Assembly: GCF_007565055.1 (NCBI RefSeq)
Contig: NC_044560.1
Coordinates: forward strand, 121,951,391-122,015,390
Source: Rhinopithecus roxellana
Taxonomy: Eukaryota > Chordata > Mammalia > Primates > Cercopithecidae
DNA length: 64,000 nucleotides
Direction of reading: 5' to 3'
The notes under the pieces were generated by a model. The model ran no database searches, had not been told where the DNA came from, and saw only the letters and a program-made list of their open reading frames with translations. Position numbers and translations under genes: made by a program. The first letter of the stretch is position 1. The number at the start of each line of letters is the position of its first letter. Positions 22,957-33,193 of the stretch are shown in pieces.

Positions 22957-24075
22957 ATATAGAACCTTATCATTATCCCAGAAAGTTCCCTCATGCCCTT
23001 ACTTGTCAATCCCCATTGTTCCGATTTTTTTAACCATTAACTAATTTTGCCTATTTTAGAACTTCATATAATGAAATTATACAATATGTACTTTTGAGTA
23101 AGGTTTCTTTTTTCACTCAGCATATTATTGTTATGATTACTTTTGAGACAGGGTCTTCCTCTATTGCCCAGGCTGAAGTGCAGTCGCATGGCTCACTGCA
23201 GCCTCGACCTCCTGCACTCAGGTGATCCTCCTGCCTCAGCCTCCCAAGTAGCTGGGACTACAGGCACATGCCACCACATCTGGCTAATTTTTGTTGTTGT
23301 TGTTGGTAGAGACAAGGTCTCCCTATGTTGCCCAGGCTGGTTTCGAACTCCTGGGCTCAAGTGATCCTCCCACCTTGGCCTCCCAAAGTTCTGGGACTAT
23401 AGGCATGAGCCACCATGCCTGGCCAACGTATTATTTTTGAGATACATTCATGTTCTTTTTATGTATCAATAGTTTATTTTTATTGCTGAATAGTAGTCCA
23501 TTGTATGAATATGTCAGTTTGTTTAGTCATTCTTCTATCCATGTACAACGGGGATGTTTCCAGCTTGGGACTATTATGACCAAAACTGCTTTGAATATTT
23601 TTATACAAGGTTTTTTTGTTGACATTGTTGAAATGCCCTTTCATTTGGCTTGCATAAATACTTAGGAGAATTTCTGGGTCACAGGGTAAGTGTATGTATA
23701 GACCTTTTTCCAAAGTGGTTATACCATTTTATATTCCCAACAACAATGTATATCTGAGACTTCTGATTGCTCTATGTCTTTATCAACATTTGGCTTTTGA
23801 ATTTTAGTCATTATGGTGGGAATATAGTATTATCTCATTGTGGTTTTAATTTACATTTCCCTGATGACTAATGATTGTTTTTTCATGTGTTTATTATCCA
23901 TTGGCATAACCTTTTGTGATGTGTTTGCTCACATCTTTTGTCCATATCTCACTGGGTTTTCTTTTTATAATTGAGTTGTAAGCATTCTTTAGATATCTTA
24001 AATACCAATTTCTTGTCAACTATAAGTTTGGTGACTATCATCTCCCAAAGGACAAGCATTTATTGACTGAACTAC
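22957..24075 (-). mobile_element. L1M, antisense, split by an Alu
   Basis: Old L1 3' region in reverse: 'gaacttcatataatgaaatt', 'tagtagtccattgtatgaat', 'ctcattgtggttttaattta' and 'tctttagatatcttaaatac'. The Alu at 23140-23425 interrupts it. Confidence 0.75.
23140..23425 (-). mobile_element. Alu (J/S), antisense
   Basis: From 'tttgagacagggtcttcctc' to 'gccaccatgcctggcc'. A (TTG)n replaces the middle A-linker (23293-23305). Confidence 0.87.
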
Positions 24076-24111
24076 ATATATTTTGTATGTATACTACTAT
24101 ACACATATTTT

Positions 24112-24403
24112 TTAATTTTGAGACAGTCTTGCTCTGTTGCCCAGGCTGGAGTGCTGTGGCATGATCTCGGTTTGCTCACTGCAACCTCCACCTCCCAGGT
24201 TTAAGCAATTATCATGCCTCGGCCTCCAGAGTAGCTGGGATTACAGGTGCATGCCACCATAACTGGCTAATTTTTGTATTTTTAGTAGAGACTGGGGTTT
24301 CCCATATTGCCCAGGCTGGTCTCAAACTCCTGGTCTCAAGTGATCCACCTGCCTTGGCCTCCCAAAGTGCTGGGATTACAGGGATGAGCCACCATGCCTG
24401 GTC
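24112..24403 (-). mobile_element. Alu (S-like), antisense
   Basis: Complete antisense copy from 'ttttgagacagtcttgctct' to 'gccaccatgcctggtc'. Confidence 0.88.
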
Positions 24404-24450
24404 TGAGCTACTTACAGATTTTAAGTAATGTTACAGAACTCCTCTCTTTA

Positions 24451-27277
24451 TTTATTTATTTGTTTGTTTTGTTTGTTTTTCTTTATTATACTTTAAGTTC
24501 TAGGGTACATGTGCACAACATGCAAGTTTGTTACATGTGTATACATGTGCCATGTTGGTGTGCTACACCCATTAACTCATCATTTACATTAGGTATATCT
24601 CCTAATGCTATCCCTCCCCACCCCCTCCCCACAATAGGACCCAGTGTGTGATGTTCCCCTTCCTGTGTCCAAGTGATCTCATTGTTCAATTCCCACCTAT
24701 GAGTGAGAACATGTGGTATTTGGTTTTCTGTTCTTGTGATAGTTTGCTGAGAATGATGGTTTCTAGCTGCATCCATGTCCCTAAAAAGGACACAAACTCA
24801 TCCTTTTGTATGGCTGCATAGTATTCCATGGTGTATATGTGCCACATTTTCTTAATCCAGTCTGTCACTAATGGACATTTGAGTTGATTCCAAGTCTTTG
24901 CTATTGTGAATAGTGCCAAAATAAACATACGTGTCCATGTGTCTTTATAGCAGCATGACTTATAATCCTTTGGGTATATACCCAGTAATGGGATGGCTGG
25001 GTCAAATGGTATTTCTAGTTCTAGATCCTTGAGGAATCGCCACACTGTTTTCCACAATGGTTGAACTAGTTTACAGTCCCACCAACAGTGTAAAAGTGTT
25101 CCTACTTCTCCACATCCTCTCCAGCACCTGTTGTTTCCTGATTTTTTAATGATTGCCATTCTAACTGGTGTGAGATGGTATCTCATTGTGGTTTTGATTT
25201 GCATTTCTCTGATGGCAAGTGATGATGAGCATTTTTTCATGTGTCTGTTGGCTGTATGAATGTCTTCTTTTGAGAAGTGTCTGTTCATACATTTTGCCCA
25301 CTTTTTGATGGGGTTGTTTTTTTCTTGTAAATTTGATTGATTACTTTATAGGTTCTGGATATTAGCCCTTTGTCAGATGAGTAGATTGCAAAAATTTTCT
25401 CCCATTCTGTAGGTTGCCTGTTCACTCTGATGGTAGTTTCTTTTGCTATGCAGAAGCTCTTTAGTTTAATTAGATCCCATTTGTCAATTTTGGCTTTTGC
25501 TGCCGTTGCTTTTGGTGTTTTAGACATGAAGTCCTTGCCCATGCCTATGTCCTGAATGGTATTACCTAGGTTTTCTTCTAGGGTTTTTATGGTTTTAGGT
25601 CTAACATTTAAGTTTCTAATCCATCTTGAATTAATTTTCGTATAAGGAGTTAGGAAAGGATCCAGTTTCAGCTTTTTACTTATGGCTATCCAATTTTCCC
25701 AGCACCGTTTATTAAATAGGGAATCCTTTCCCCATTTCTTGTTTTTGTCAGGTTTGTCAAAGATCAGATGGCTGTAGACGCGTGGTATTATTTCTGAGGG
25801 TTCTGTTCTGTTCCATTGGTCTATATCTCTGTTTTGGTACCAGTACCATGCTGTTTTGGTTACTGTAGCCTTGTAGTATAGTTTGAAGTTAGGTAGCGTG
25901 ATGCCTCCTGCTTTGTTCTTTTGGCTTAGGATTGTCTTAGCAATGTGGGCTCTTTTTTGGTTCCATATGAACTTTAAATAAGTTTTTTCCAATTCTGAGA
26001 AGAAAGTCATTTGCAGCTTAATGGGGATGGCATTGAATCTATAAATTACCTTGGGCAGTATGGCCATTTTCACAATATTGATTCTTTCTATCCATGAGCA
26101 CGGTATGTTCTTCCATTTGTTTGTGTCCTCTTTTATTTCACTGAGCAGTGGTTTGTAGCTCTCCTTGAAGAGGTCCTTTACATCCCTTGTAAGTTGAATT
26201 CCTAGGTATTTTAATCTCTTTGAAGCTATTGTGAATGGGAGTTCATTCATGATTTGGCTCTCTGTCTGTTACTGGTTTATAAGAAAGCTTGTGATTTTTG
26301 CACATTGATTTTGTATCCTGAGATTTTGCTGAAGTAGCTTATCAGCTTAAGGAGATTTGGGGCTGAGACAATGGGGTTTTCTAAATATACAATCATGTCA
26401 TCTGCAAACAGAGATACTTTGACTTCTTCTTTTCCTAACTGAATACCCTTTATTTCTTTCTCTTGCCTGATTGCCCTGGCTAGAACTTCCAATACTATGT
26501 TGAATAGGAGTCATGAGAGAGGGCATCCCTGTCTTGTGCCAGTTTTCAAGGGAATGCTTCCAGTTTTTGCCCATTCAGTATGATATTGGCTGTGGGTTTG
26601 TCATAAATAGCTCTTATTATTTTGAGATATGTCCCATCAATACCGAATTTATTGAGAGTTTTTAGCATGAAGGGCTGTTGAATTTTGTCAAAGGCCTTTT
26701 CTGCATCTATTGAGATAATCATGTGGTTTTTGTCTTTGTTTCTGTTTATATGCTGGATTACGTTTATTGATTTGCATATGTTGAACCAGCCTTGCATCCC
26801 AGGGATGAAGCCCACTTGATCATGGTGGATAAGCTTTTTGATGTGCTGCTGGATTCGGTTTGCCAGTATTTTATTGAGGATTTTTGCATCGATGTTCATC
26901 AGGGATATAGGTCTAAAATTCTCTTTTTTTGTTGTGTCTCTGTCAGGCTTTGGTATCAGGATGATGCTGGCCTCATAAAATGAGTTAGGGAGGATTCCCT
27001 CTTTTTCTATTGATTGGAATAGTTTCAGAAGGAATGGTACCAACTCCTCCTTGTACCTCTGGTAGAATTCGGCTGTGAATCCGTCTGGTCCTGGACTTTT
27101 TTTGGTTGGTAGGCCATTAATTATTGCCTCAATTTCAGAGCCTGCTATTGGTCTATTCAGGGATTCAACTTCTTCCTGGTTTAGTCTTGGGGGAGTGTAA
27201 GTGTCCTGAAAATTATCCATTTCTTCTAGGTTTTCTAGTTTATTTGCGTAGAGGTGTTTATAGTATTCTCTGATGGT
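24451..27277 (-). mobile_element. L1PA-type LINE-1, antisense, 5' truncated
   Basis: 2.8-kb primate L1 in reverse. Its A tail is the T-rich (TTTA/TTTG)n at 24451-24482 on the plus strand. It is flanked by a perfect 16-bp TSD 'agaactcctctcttta' (24435-24450 and 27278-27293). The copy starts inside ORF2 between endonuclease and RT. Low divergence and the intact TSD place it among the younger L1s here, though its frame is broken. Confidence 0.95.
24686..27277 (-). pseudogene. L1 ORF2 remnant (RT and C-terminal domain), broken
   Basis: Read on the minus strand, successive frames cover ORF2 in order: 27277-26546 (TIREYYKHLYANKLE to the RT palm), 26492-26277 (catalytic FADD at 26408-26397), 26250-25285 (thumb) and 25288-24686 (cysteine-rich tail, KCSSSLAIREM, ending LIGGN). 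At least three frame breaks separate them. The endonuclease is missing through 5' truncation. Intact ORF2p has about 1275 residues. Confidence 0.93.
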
Positions 27278-27295
27278 AGAACTCCTCTCTTTAAA

Positions 27296-27492
27296 ATCAA
27301 ATAGCCTTGGATTTAAAACCTGGCTCTGCATATAACTAGCTATAACAATTTGGGCAAGTTATTTAACTTTTCTGGGCACCTTTCTGCATCTGTAAAATAG
27401 ATATAATAATTACCTTTATAGGGTTGTTGTGATGATTTAGACAATGAATTTCAACATGTCTGGTATATAAAAGATCCTTAATAAATGTCAGT
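27296..27492 (+). mobile_element. MIR SINE, sense
   Basis: The MIR core can be followed: 'acctggctctgcatataact', 'tgggcaagttatttaac', 'ctgcatctgtaaaatagat', 'gggttgttgtgatgattta' and the 3' end 'taataaatgtcag'. The L1 at 24451-27277 landed just before it. Confidence 0.88.
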
Positions 27493-28069
27493 TTTGTAAT
27501 GCAGCAGTTGCTGCCTTAAATAGCTGAACTGCAAATCTTAGACTGCAAAAGTCTAAAAATTTAAATTTTCACAATAGTACAAATCATTACAATAGAGAAG
27601 ATATAAAGAATTAGAGCTCCTGGGAACAGATTAATGTGTCTTTCTTTTATTCTAGTTCACTAACATATGCAAACTAAGACTAAATCTAAAAATACTCAAA
27701 TGCAACTCAGCTGGAGGTGAAATTGGAAAGAAAAAGGTGAATAATTTATATTAGGCCACCATTTATCTCCTATAGCTTAGTGGAAAATTTAAATGACATG
27801 CTACTGCAAATACAACTGTACTGAATCCTATCTACACCAGAATTAGTTGTATTTCACCTCCTATAGAGATTCACATTTTAACAAGTTTAACCTAAAAGCA
27901 TTTTTAAGACAATAACTTCAGCATGTTAATATTTTAAGTAACTAAGTTATACTAATAATTTCATATAAGTTAGTGTAAGTTATAGTAATTATTACAAATA
28001 AGAGCTATATTATATAATACACAACTTGCTTTAATTGCTTTCTGTTCCCGTATTTATTTATTGCTATAA
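27493..28069. other. Unique A+T-rich sequence
   Basis: No repeat or open frame of note. Confidence 0.45.
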
Positions 28070-28270
28070 AAATTTCAAGTTCTGGATCCAAATTCTGCCC
28101 ACTTAACTAGTCAAGTTAATTAGTTCTTCTAAATGTCACTTCTTTCATTCGTAAAATGGGGATAATAATATTATCTTATATCAGTATAATGAGGATTAAA
28201 TAAGCTTATAAACCCCTTACTTAACATAGAATACTTTTAGCATACAATAAGTACCAAGTAAATATTATTT
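28070..28270 (+). mobile_element. MIR SINE, sense, diverged
   Basis: 'gttctggatccaaattctgc', 'cattcgtaaaatggggataa' and 'taagtaccaagtaaatatta' follow MIR order. Confidence 0.75.
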
Positions 28271-28377
28271 ATTATTGTTGTTAAAGAATGTTAATCAAAG
28301 TTTTTTAAATTTTCTATGACTAGTTTGGGCTTCATATTTTCCAATCTGGAGAGGTAACTGAGATATGATTATGATTC

Positions 28378-28682
28378 AATTTTTTTTTTTTTTTTTTTTA
28401 GACAGAGTCTTGTTCTATCAGCCAGGCTGGAGTGCAGTGGCACAATCTCGGCTCACTGCAACCTTTGCCTCCCGGGTTCAAGTGATTTTCCTGCCTCAGC
28501 CTCCTGAGTAGCTGGGATTACAGGCACCCGATACCACGCCCAGCTAATTTTTTTATTTTTAGTAGAGACAGGGTTTCACTATGTTAGCCAGGCTAGTCTT
28601 GAACTCCTAACCTCACGTGATCTGCTCACTTTGGCCTCCCAAAGTGCTGGGATTACAGGCGTGAGCCACCATGCCCGGCCCC
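28378..28682 (-). mobile_element. Alu (S-like), antisense
   Basis: Complete copy with an 18-base T tail at its left and 'gagccaccatgcccggcc' at its right. Confidence 0.93.
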
Positions 28683-28936
28683 TCAATTGTTAAACTGACT
28701 AAAAATCACTGATAGAAAGAATATACTTTGCAACTTTCAGATCTCAGTTTAAATGTCACTTTCTTGATGAACTCTACTCTCCAAAGGCCCTTCATTTAAG
28801 TTTTAATTTCTAATATAGTAAATATTAATAGGTGTGACTCAAATAAACAAATACTCTTTAGGGGTCTGCTATAATTTGTAAAATTAGAAAAGAGTCCTGA
28901 AACCAAAGTATTTTAGACTAATAATAAGGCATTGAT
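28683..28936. other. Unique sequence
   Basis: Short A+T-rich interval with no recognised feature. Confidence 0.4.
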
Positions 28937-28948
28937 TAGAAAATATAC

Positions 28949-30316
28949 TTTTTTTTGTTGATCCAAAATATTTTACATATTTATTGGGTACATGTGAGTA
29001 TCTGTCACATGCACAGAATGTGTAATGATCAAGTCAGGGTATTTGAGGTGTTCATCATCCTGAGTATTTATCATTTCTATGTGTTGGTAACATTTCAAGT
29101 CCTCTCTTATAGCTAATTTGAAATATACAATACATTGTTGCTAACTATCATCACCCCACTCTGCTATGTAATATTGAGGTTTATTTCTTCTATCATCAAC
29201 CTCTCTTTATCCCACCTTCCTACTCATGTACTCTTCCCAACCTTTCGTATCCATCATTTTACTATTTCCATGAGATCAACTTTTTTAGCTTCCACCTTTG
29301 AGTGAGAATATGTGGTATCTGTCTTTCTTTGCCTGGTTTATCTTGCTTAATATAATGACCTCCAGCTGCACCCATGTTGCTGCAAGTGACAAAATTTCAT
29401 TCATTCTTATGGCTGAACAGTATTTCATTGTGTATATATGTACCACTTTTTTTTTTTTTTTTTGAGAAGTAGTTTCATTCTTGTTGCCCAGGCTGGAGGG
29501 TAATGGCATGATCTCAGCTCACTGCAACCTCTGCTTCCCAGGGTTCAAGCAATTCTCCTCCTGCCTGAGGCTCCTGAGTGGCTGGGACTACAGGTACACT
29601 CCACCATGCCTGGCTAATTTTTTTTTTTTAGATGGAGTCTCGCTTTGTTGCCCAGGCTGAAGTGGAGTGGCGCTATCTCGGCTCACTGCAAGCTCCGCCT
29701 TCCGGGTTCACACCATTCTCCTGCCTCAGCCTCCGAAGTAGCTGGGCCTACAGGCGCCTGCCACCATGCCAGGCTAATTTTTTTTTTTTTTTTTTGTAGT
29801 TTTAGTAGAGACGGCGTTTCACCATGTTGGCCAGGCTAGTCAACCCCTAACCTCAGGTGATCCTCCTGCCTTGGCCTCCCAAAGTGCTGGGATTACAGGC
29901 GTAAGCCACCATGTCTGGCCTATATACCACATTTTAAAAATCCATTTGTCTGTAGATGGACACTTAGGTTGATTCCAAATTTTTGCTATTGTAAATAGTG
30001 CTATGATAAACATGCAAGTGCAGGATCCCTTTGATATAGAGATTTACTTTCCTATGGATAAACACCTAGTAGTGAGACTGCTGGATCAAATGGTAGTTCT
30101 ATTTTAGTTTTTTGAGGAATCTCCATATCATTTTCAATAGTGGTTGTACTAATGTACATTCCCACCATTAGTGTGTAAGAGTTCCCTCCTCTCTGCATCC
30201 TTGCAAGCATCTGTTATTTTTTGTATTTTTAATAATAGCCATTCTATGTGGGGTAAGATTGTATCTCACTGTGGATTTGATGTGCATTTGCCTGATGATT
30301 GGTGATGCTGAACACT
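28949..30316 (-). mobile_element. L1MA/L1PB-type LINE 3' end, antisense, split by a composite Alu
   Basis: 3' UTR and ORF2 end in reverse: 'ttattgggtacatgtgagta', 'cacctttgagtgagaatatg', 'gattccaaatttttgctatt' and 'ctgctggatcaaatggtagt'. It is flanked by 'agaaaatatac' (about 28938-28948) and 'ggaaaatatgc' (about 30318-30328), an imperfect TSD. The composite Alu at 29447-29920 is nested in it. Confidence 0.8.
29447..29920 (-). mobile_element. Three-monomer Alu (two right arms and one left arm), antisense
   Basis: Reading left to right: T tail and right arm (29447-29617), a second T run and a second right arm (29618-29780), then linker and left arm (29781-29920, ending 'gccaccatgtctggcc'). A normal Alu has one of each. 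'tatatgtaccac' and 'tatataccac' flank the whole, so it may have moved as one unit. Alternatively a 5'-truncated Alu was inserted at the linker. Confidence 0.85.
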
Positions 30317-30328
30317 TGGAAAATATGC

Positions 30329-30913
30329 ATTCTCTTGATTCAAAGTATACTATGGTCTGTCAAACTTCTGGGTGAGTTGTTCCCTCCCCCCACCTTTTTT
30401 TGGCTAGATTGATTTTGAGTGGTAACTAAGAAGTGTGCACATTCACTTTTCCCTATTGCAGTTATAATTACAATAAAGTTGCAAAGTCTAACTACGACTT
30501 CAGGCTTTTCTTTATATTTCTTTTTACCATGAACTAGAATTTCATCAACTCAATAAGGGTCACACTAGTTACCTTATGCCTATAGGAACTTACAACTGAC
30601 AATTAAATTTTTATGGTAATAATGATTACTAATAAACACAGCTTACTTGTAAGATAAAAATATTCCCAAACAGTAAATCCACACTGCTCCATGAAAGTGA
30701 AAGCATTAGGAATCACTGCACCAAAATTATCTATTCAATCCATCTCCCACTTCTAGCTCTAAGGTCAATTTTAGGTTAGTCACTCCTCTTCTCTCACTTT
30801 TTCTATTACAACAGCCATCCTATGTTCATCCTTTAATTTCACCATCCAATCTCCACATTGAGACCAGTATGATCTATATGAAAATTAAATCTGGCAAATC
30901 ATGTCACTATACA
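30329..30913. other. Unique sequence
   Basis: No element recognised apart from a C-rich patch near 30385-30400. Confidence 0.4.
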
Positions 30914-31058
30914 AGATGAAAGCTGGGCATGGTGGCCCACGTCTGTAATTCCAGCACTTTGGGAGGAGGCTGAGACAGGTGGATCACCTGACGTCGGGAG
31001 CTCGAGACCAGCCTGGCCAACACAGTGAAATGCCACCTCCACCAAAAATTCAAAAATT
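30914..31058 (+). mobile_element. Alu, sense, left portion (split by a full-length L1)
   Basis: Left arm to the A-rich linker, ending 'aattcaaaaatt'. It contains an extra 'ggaggaggctg' duplication. The right portion is at 37466-37640. Confidence 0.93.
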
Positions 31059-32111
31059 GAAAGAGGAGGTTCTAAGATGGCTGAATGGGAACAGCTCCAG
31101 TCTATAGCTCCCAGTGTGAGCGACACGAAGACGGGTGATATCTACATTTCCAACTGAGGTACCGGGTTTATCTCATTGGGGCTTGTCGGACAGTGGGTGC
31201 AGGAAAGTGGGTGCAGCCTACGGACCATGAGCCAAAGCAAGGTGAGGCATCGTCTCACCTGGGAAGCACAAGGGATCCAGGAATTCCCTTTCCTAGCCAA
31301 GGGAAGTTGTGACAAGACCGCACCTGGAAAATCGGGTCACTCCCACCCTAATATTGCGCTTTTCCAGCGGTCTTAGCAAATGGCACACCAGGAGATTATA
31401 TCCTGCGCCCAGCTCAGAGGGTCCCACGCCCGGCTCAGAGGGTCCCACGCCCATGGAGCCTTGCTTACTGCTAGCATAGCACTCTTCGATCAAACCGCAA
31501 GGTGGCAGCAAGGCTGGGGGAAGGGCACCCACCATTGCCAAGGCTTGAGTAGGTAAACAAAGTGGCAGGGAAGCTCGAACTGGATGGACCCACCCCAGCT
31601 CAAAGAGGCCTGCCTGCCTCCATAGACTCCACCTCTGGGGGCAGGGCATAGCTAAACAAAAGGCAGCAGAAACTTCTGCAGACTTAAATGTCCCTGTGTG
31701 ACAGCTTTGAAGAGAGTAGTGGTTCTCCCAGCACCGAGCTGGAGATCTGAGAACGGACAGACTGCCTCCTCAAGTGGGTCTCTGATCCCCAAGTAGCCTA
31801 ACTGGGAGGCACCTCCCAGTAAGGGCCGACTGACACCTCATATGGCCAGGTGCCCCACTCTGAGACAAAGCTTCCAGAGGAACAATCAGGCAGCAACATT
31901 TGCCATTCTGCAATATTTGCGGTTCTGCAGCCTCCGCTGGTGATACCCAGGCAAATAGGGTCTGGAGTGGACCTCCAGCAAAATCCAACAGACCTGCAGC
32001 TTAGGGTCCTGACTGTTAGAAGAAAAACTAACAAACAGAAAGGACATCCACACTAAAACCCCATCTGTATGCCACCATCATTAAAGACCAAAGGTAGATA
32101 AAACCACAAAG
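31059..32111 (+). promoter_or_regulatory. L1 5' UTR with internal promoter
   Basis: An L1 5' UTR carries an internal RNA polymerase II promoter. Here the near-start 'aagatggc' (31074-31081), the position of the YY1 site, is present in an L1 head otherwise like the primate consensus. A 21-bp unit ('ggctcagagggtcccacgcc' type) is duplicated at about 31411-31452. The stretch 31853-31984 corresponds to the segment that ZNF93 recognises in L1PA6-L1PA3 and that later hominoid L1s deleted. Activity cannot be judged from sequence alone. Confidence 0.8.
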
Positions 32112-33130
32112 ATGGGGAGAAACCAGAGCAGAAAAGCCGAAAATTCTAAAAATCAGAGCGCCTCTTCTCCTCCAAAGGAACACAGCTCCTTGCCAGCAAC
32201 AGAACAAAGCTGGACAGAGAATGACTTTGACGAGTTGAGACAAGGCTTCAGAAGATCAGTAATAAATTTCTCTGAGCTAAAGGAGGATGTTCGAACCCAT
32301 CACAAAGAAGCTAAAAACCTTGAAAAAAGATTGGATGAATGGCTAACTAGAATAAACAGTGTAGAGAAGATCTTAAATGGCTTGATGGAGCTGAAAACCA
32401 TGGCACTAGAACTACATGACGTATGCACAAGCTTCAGTAGCCGATTCAATCAACTGGAAGAAAGAGTATCAGTGACTGAAGATCAAATGAACGAAATGAA
32501 GCAAGAAGTTTAGAGAAAAAAGAGTGAAAAGAAACGAACAAAAGCCTCCAAGAAATACGGGACTATGTGAAAAGACCAAGTCTACATCTGGTTGGTGGTG
32601 TACCTGAAAGTGACAGGGAGAATGGAACCAAGTTAGAAAACACTCTTCAGGATACTATCCAGGAGAACTTTCCCAACCTAACAAGGCAGACCAGCATTCA
32701 AATTCAGGAAATACAGAGAACACCACAAAGATACTCCTCAAGAAGAGCAACCCAAAGACACATAATTGTCAGATTCACCAAAGTTGAAATGAAGGAAAAA
32801 ATGTTAAGGGCAGCCAGAGAGAAAGGTCGGGTTACCCACAAAGGGAAGCCCATCAGACTAACAGCGGATCTCTCAGCAGAAACTCTACAAGCCAGAAGAG
32901 AGTGGGGGCCAATATTCAACATTCTTAAAGAAAAGAATTTTCAACCCAGAATTTCATATCCAACCAAACTAAGCTTCATAAGTGAAGGGGAAATAAAATC
33001 CTTTACAGACAAGCAAATGCTGAGAGATTTTGTCACCACCAGGCCTGCCCTACAAGAACTCCTGATAGAAGCACTAAACATGGAGAGGAACAACCAGTAT
33101 CAGCCACTGCAAAAACATGCCAAACTGTAA
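32112..33130 (+). pseudogene. L1 ORF1 pseudogene (RNA-binding chaperone)
   Basis: ORF1p is the trimeric RNA-binding protein of L1 particles, about 338 residues. ATG 32112 opens 133 codons (MGRNQSRKAENSKNQ) covering the N-terminus and much of the coiled coil (ELKEDVRTHHKEAKNLEKRL, FSSRFNQLEERVSVTEDQM), ending at TAG 32511-32513. A short deletion before that point and an extra A near 32540 explain the shift. The RRM and C-terminal domain follow in another frame from about 32567 (NFPNLTRQTSIQIQEIQRTP, RHIIVRFTKVEMKEKMLRAA) to TAA 33128-33130. A single full protein is impossible. Confidence 0.93.
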
Positions 33131-33193
33131 AGACCATCAATCACAGGAAGACACTGCATCAATTAACGAGCAAAATAACCAGATAACATCATA

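Noticed and set aside
22690..24075. Plus then minus L1M as a twin-priming inversion
   Set aside because: In twin priming the inverted part is the 5' end and should lie at the far right of this antisense element. Here it lies at the 3' side, so two separate fragments are more likely.
32704..32922. Antisense frames within L1 ORF1 and ORF2
   Set aside because: They are shadows of the L1 frames on the other strand.
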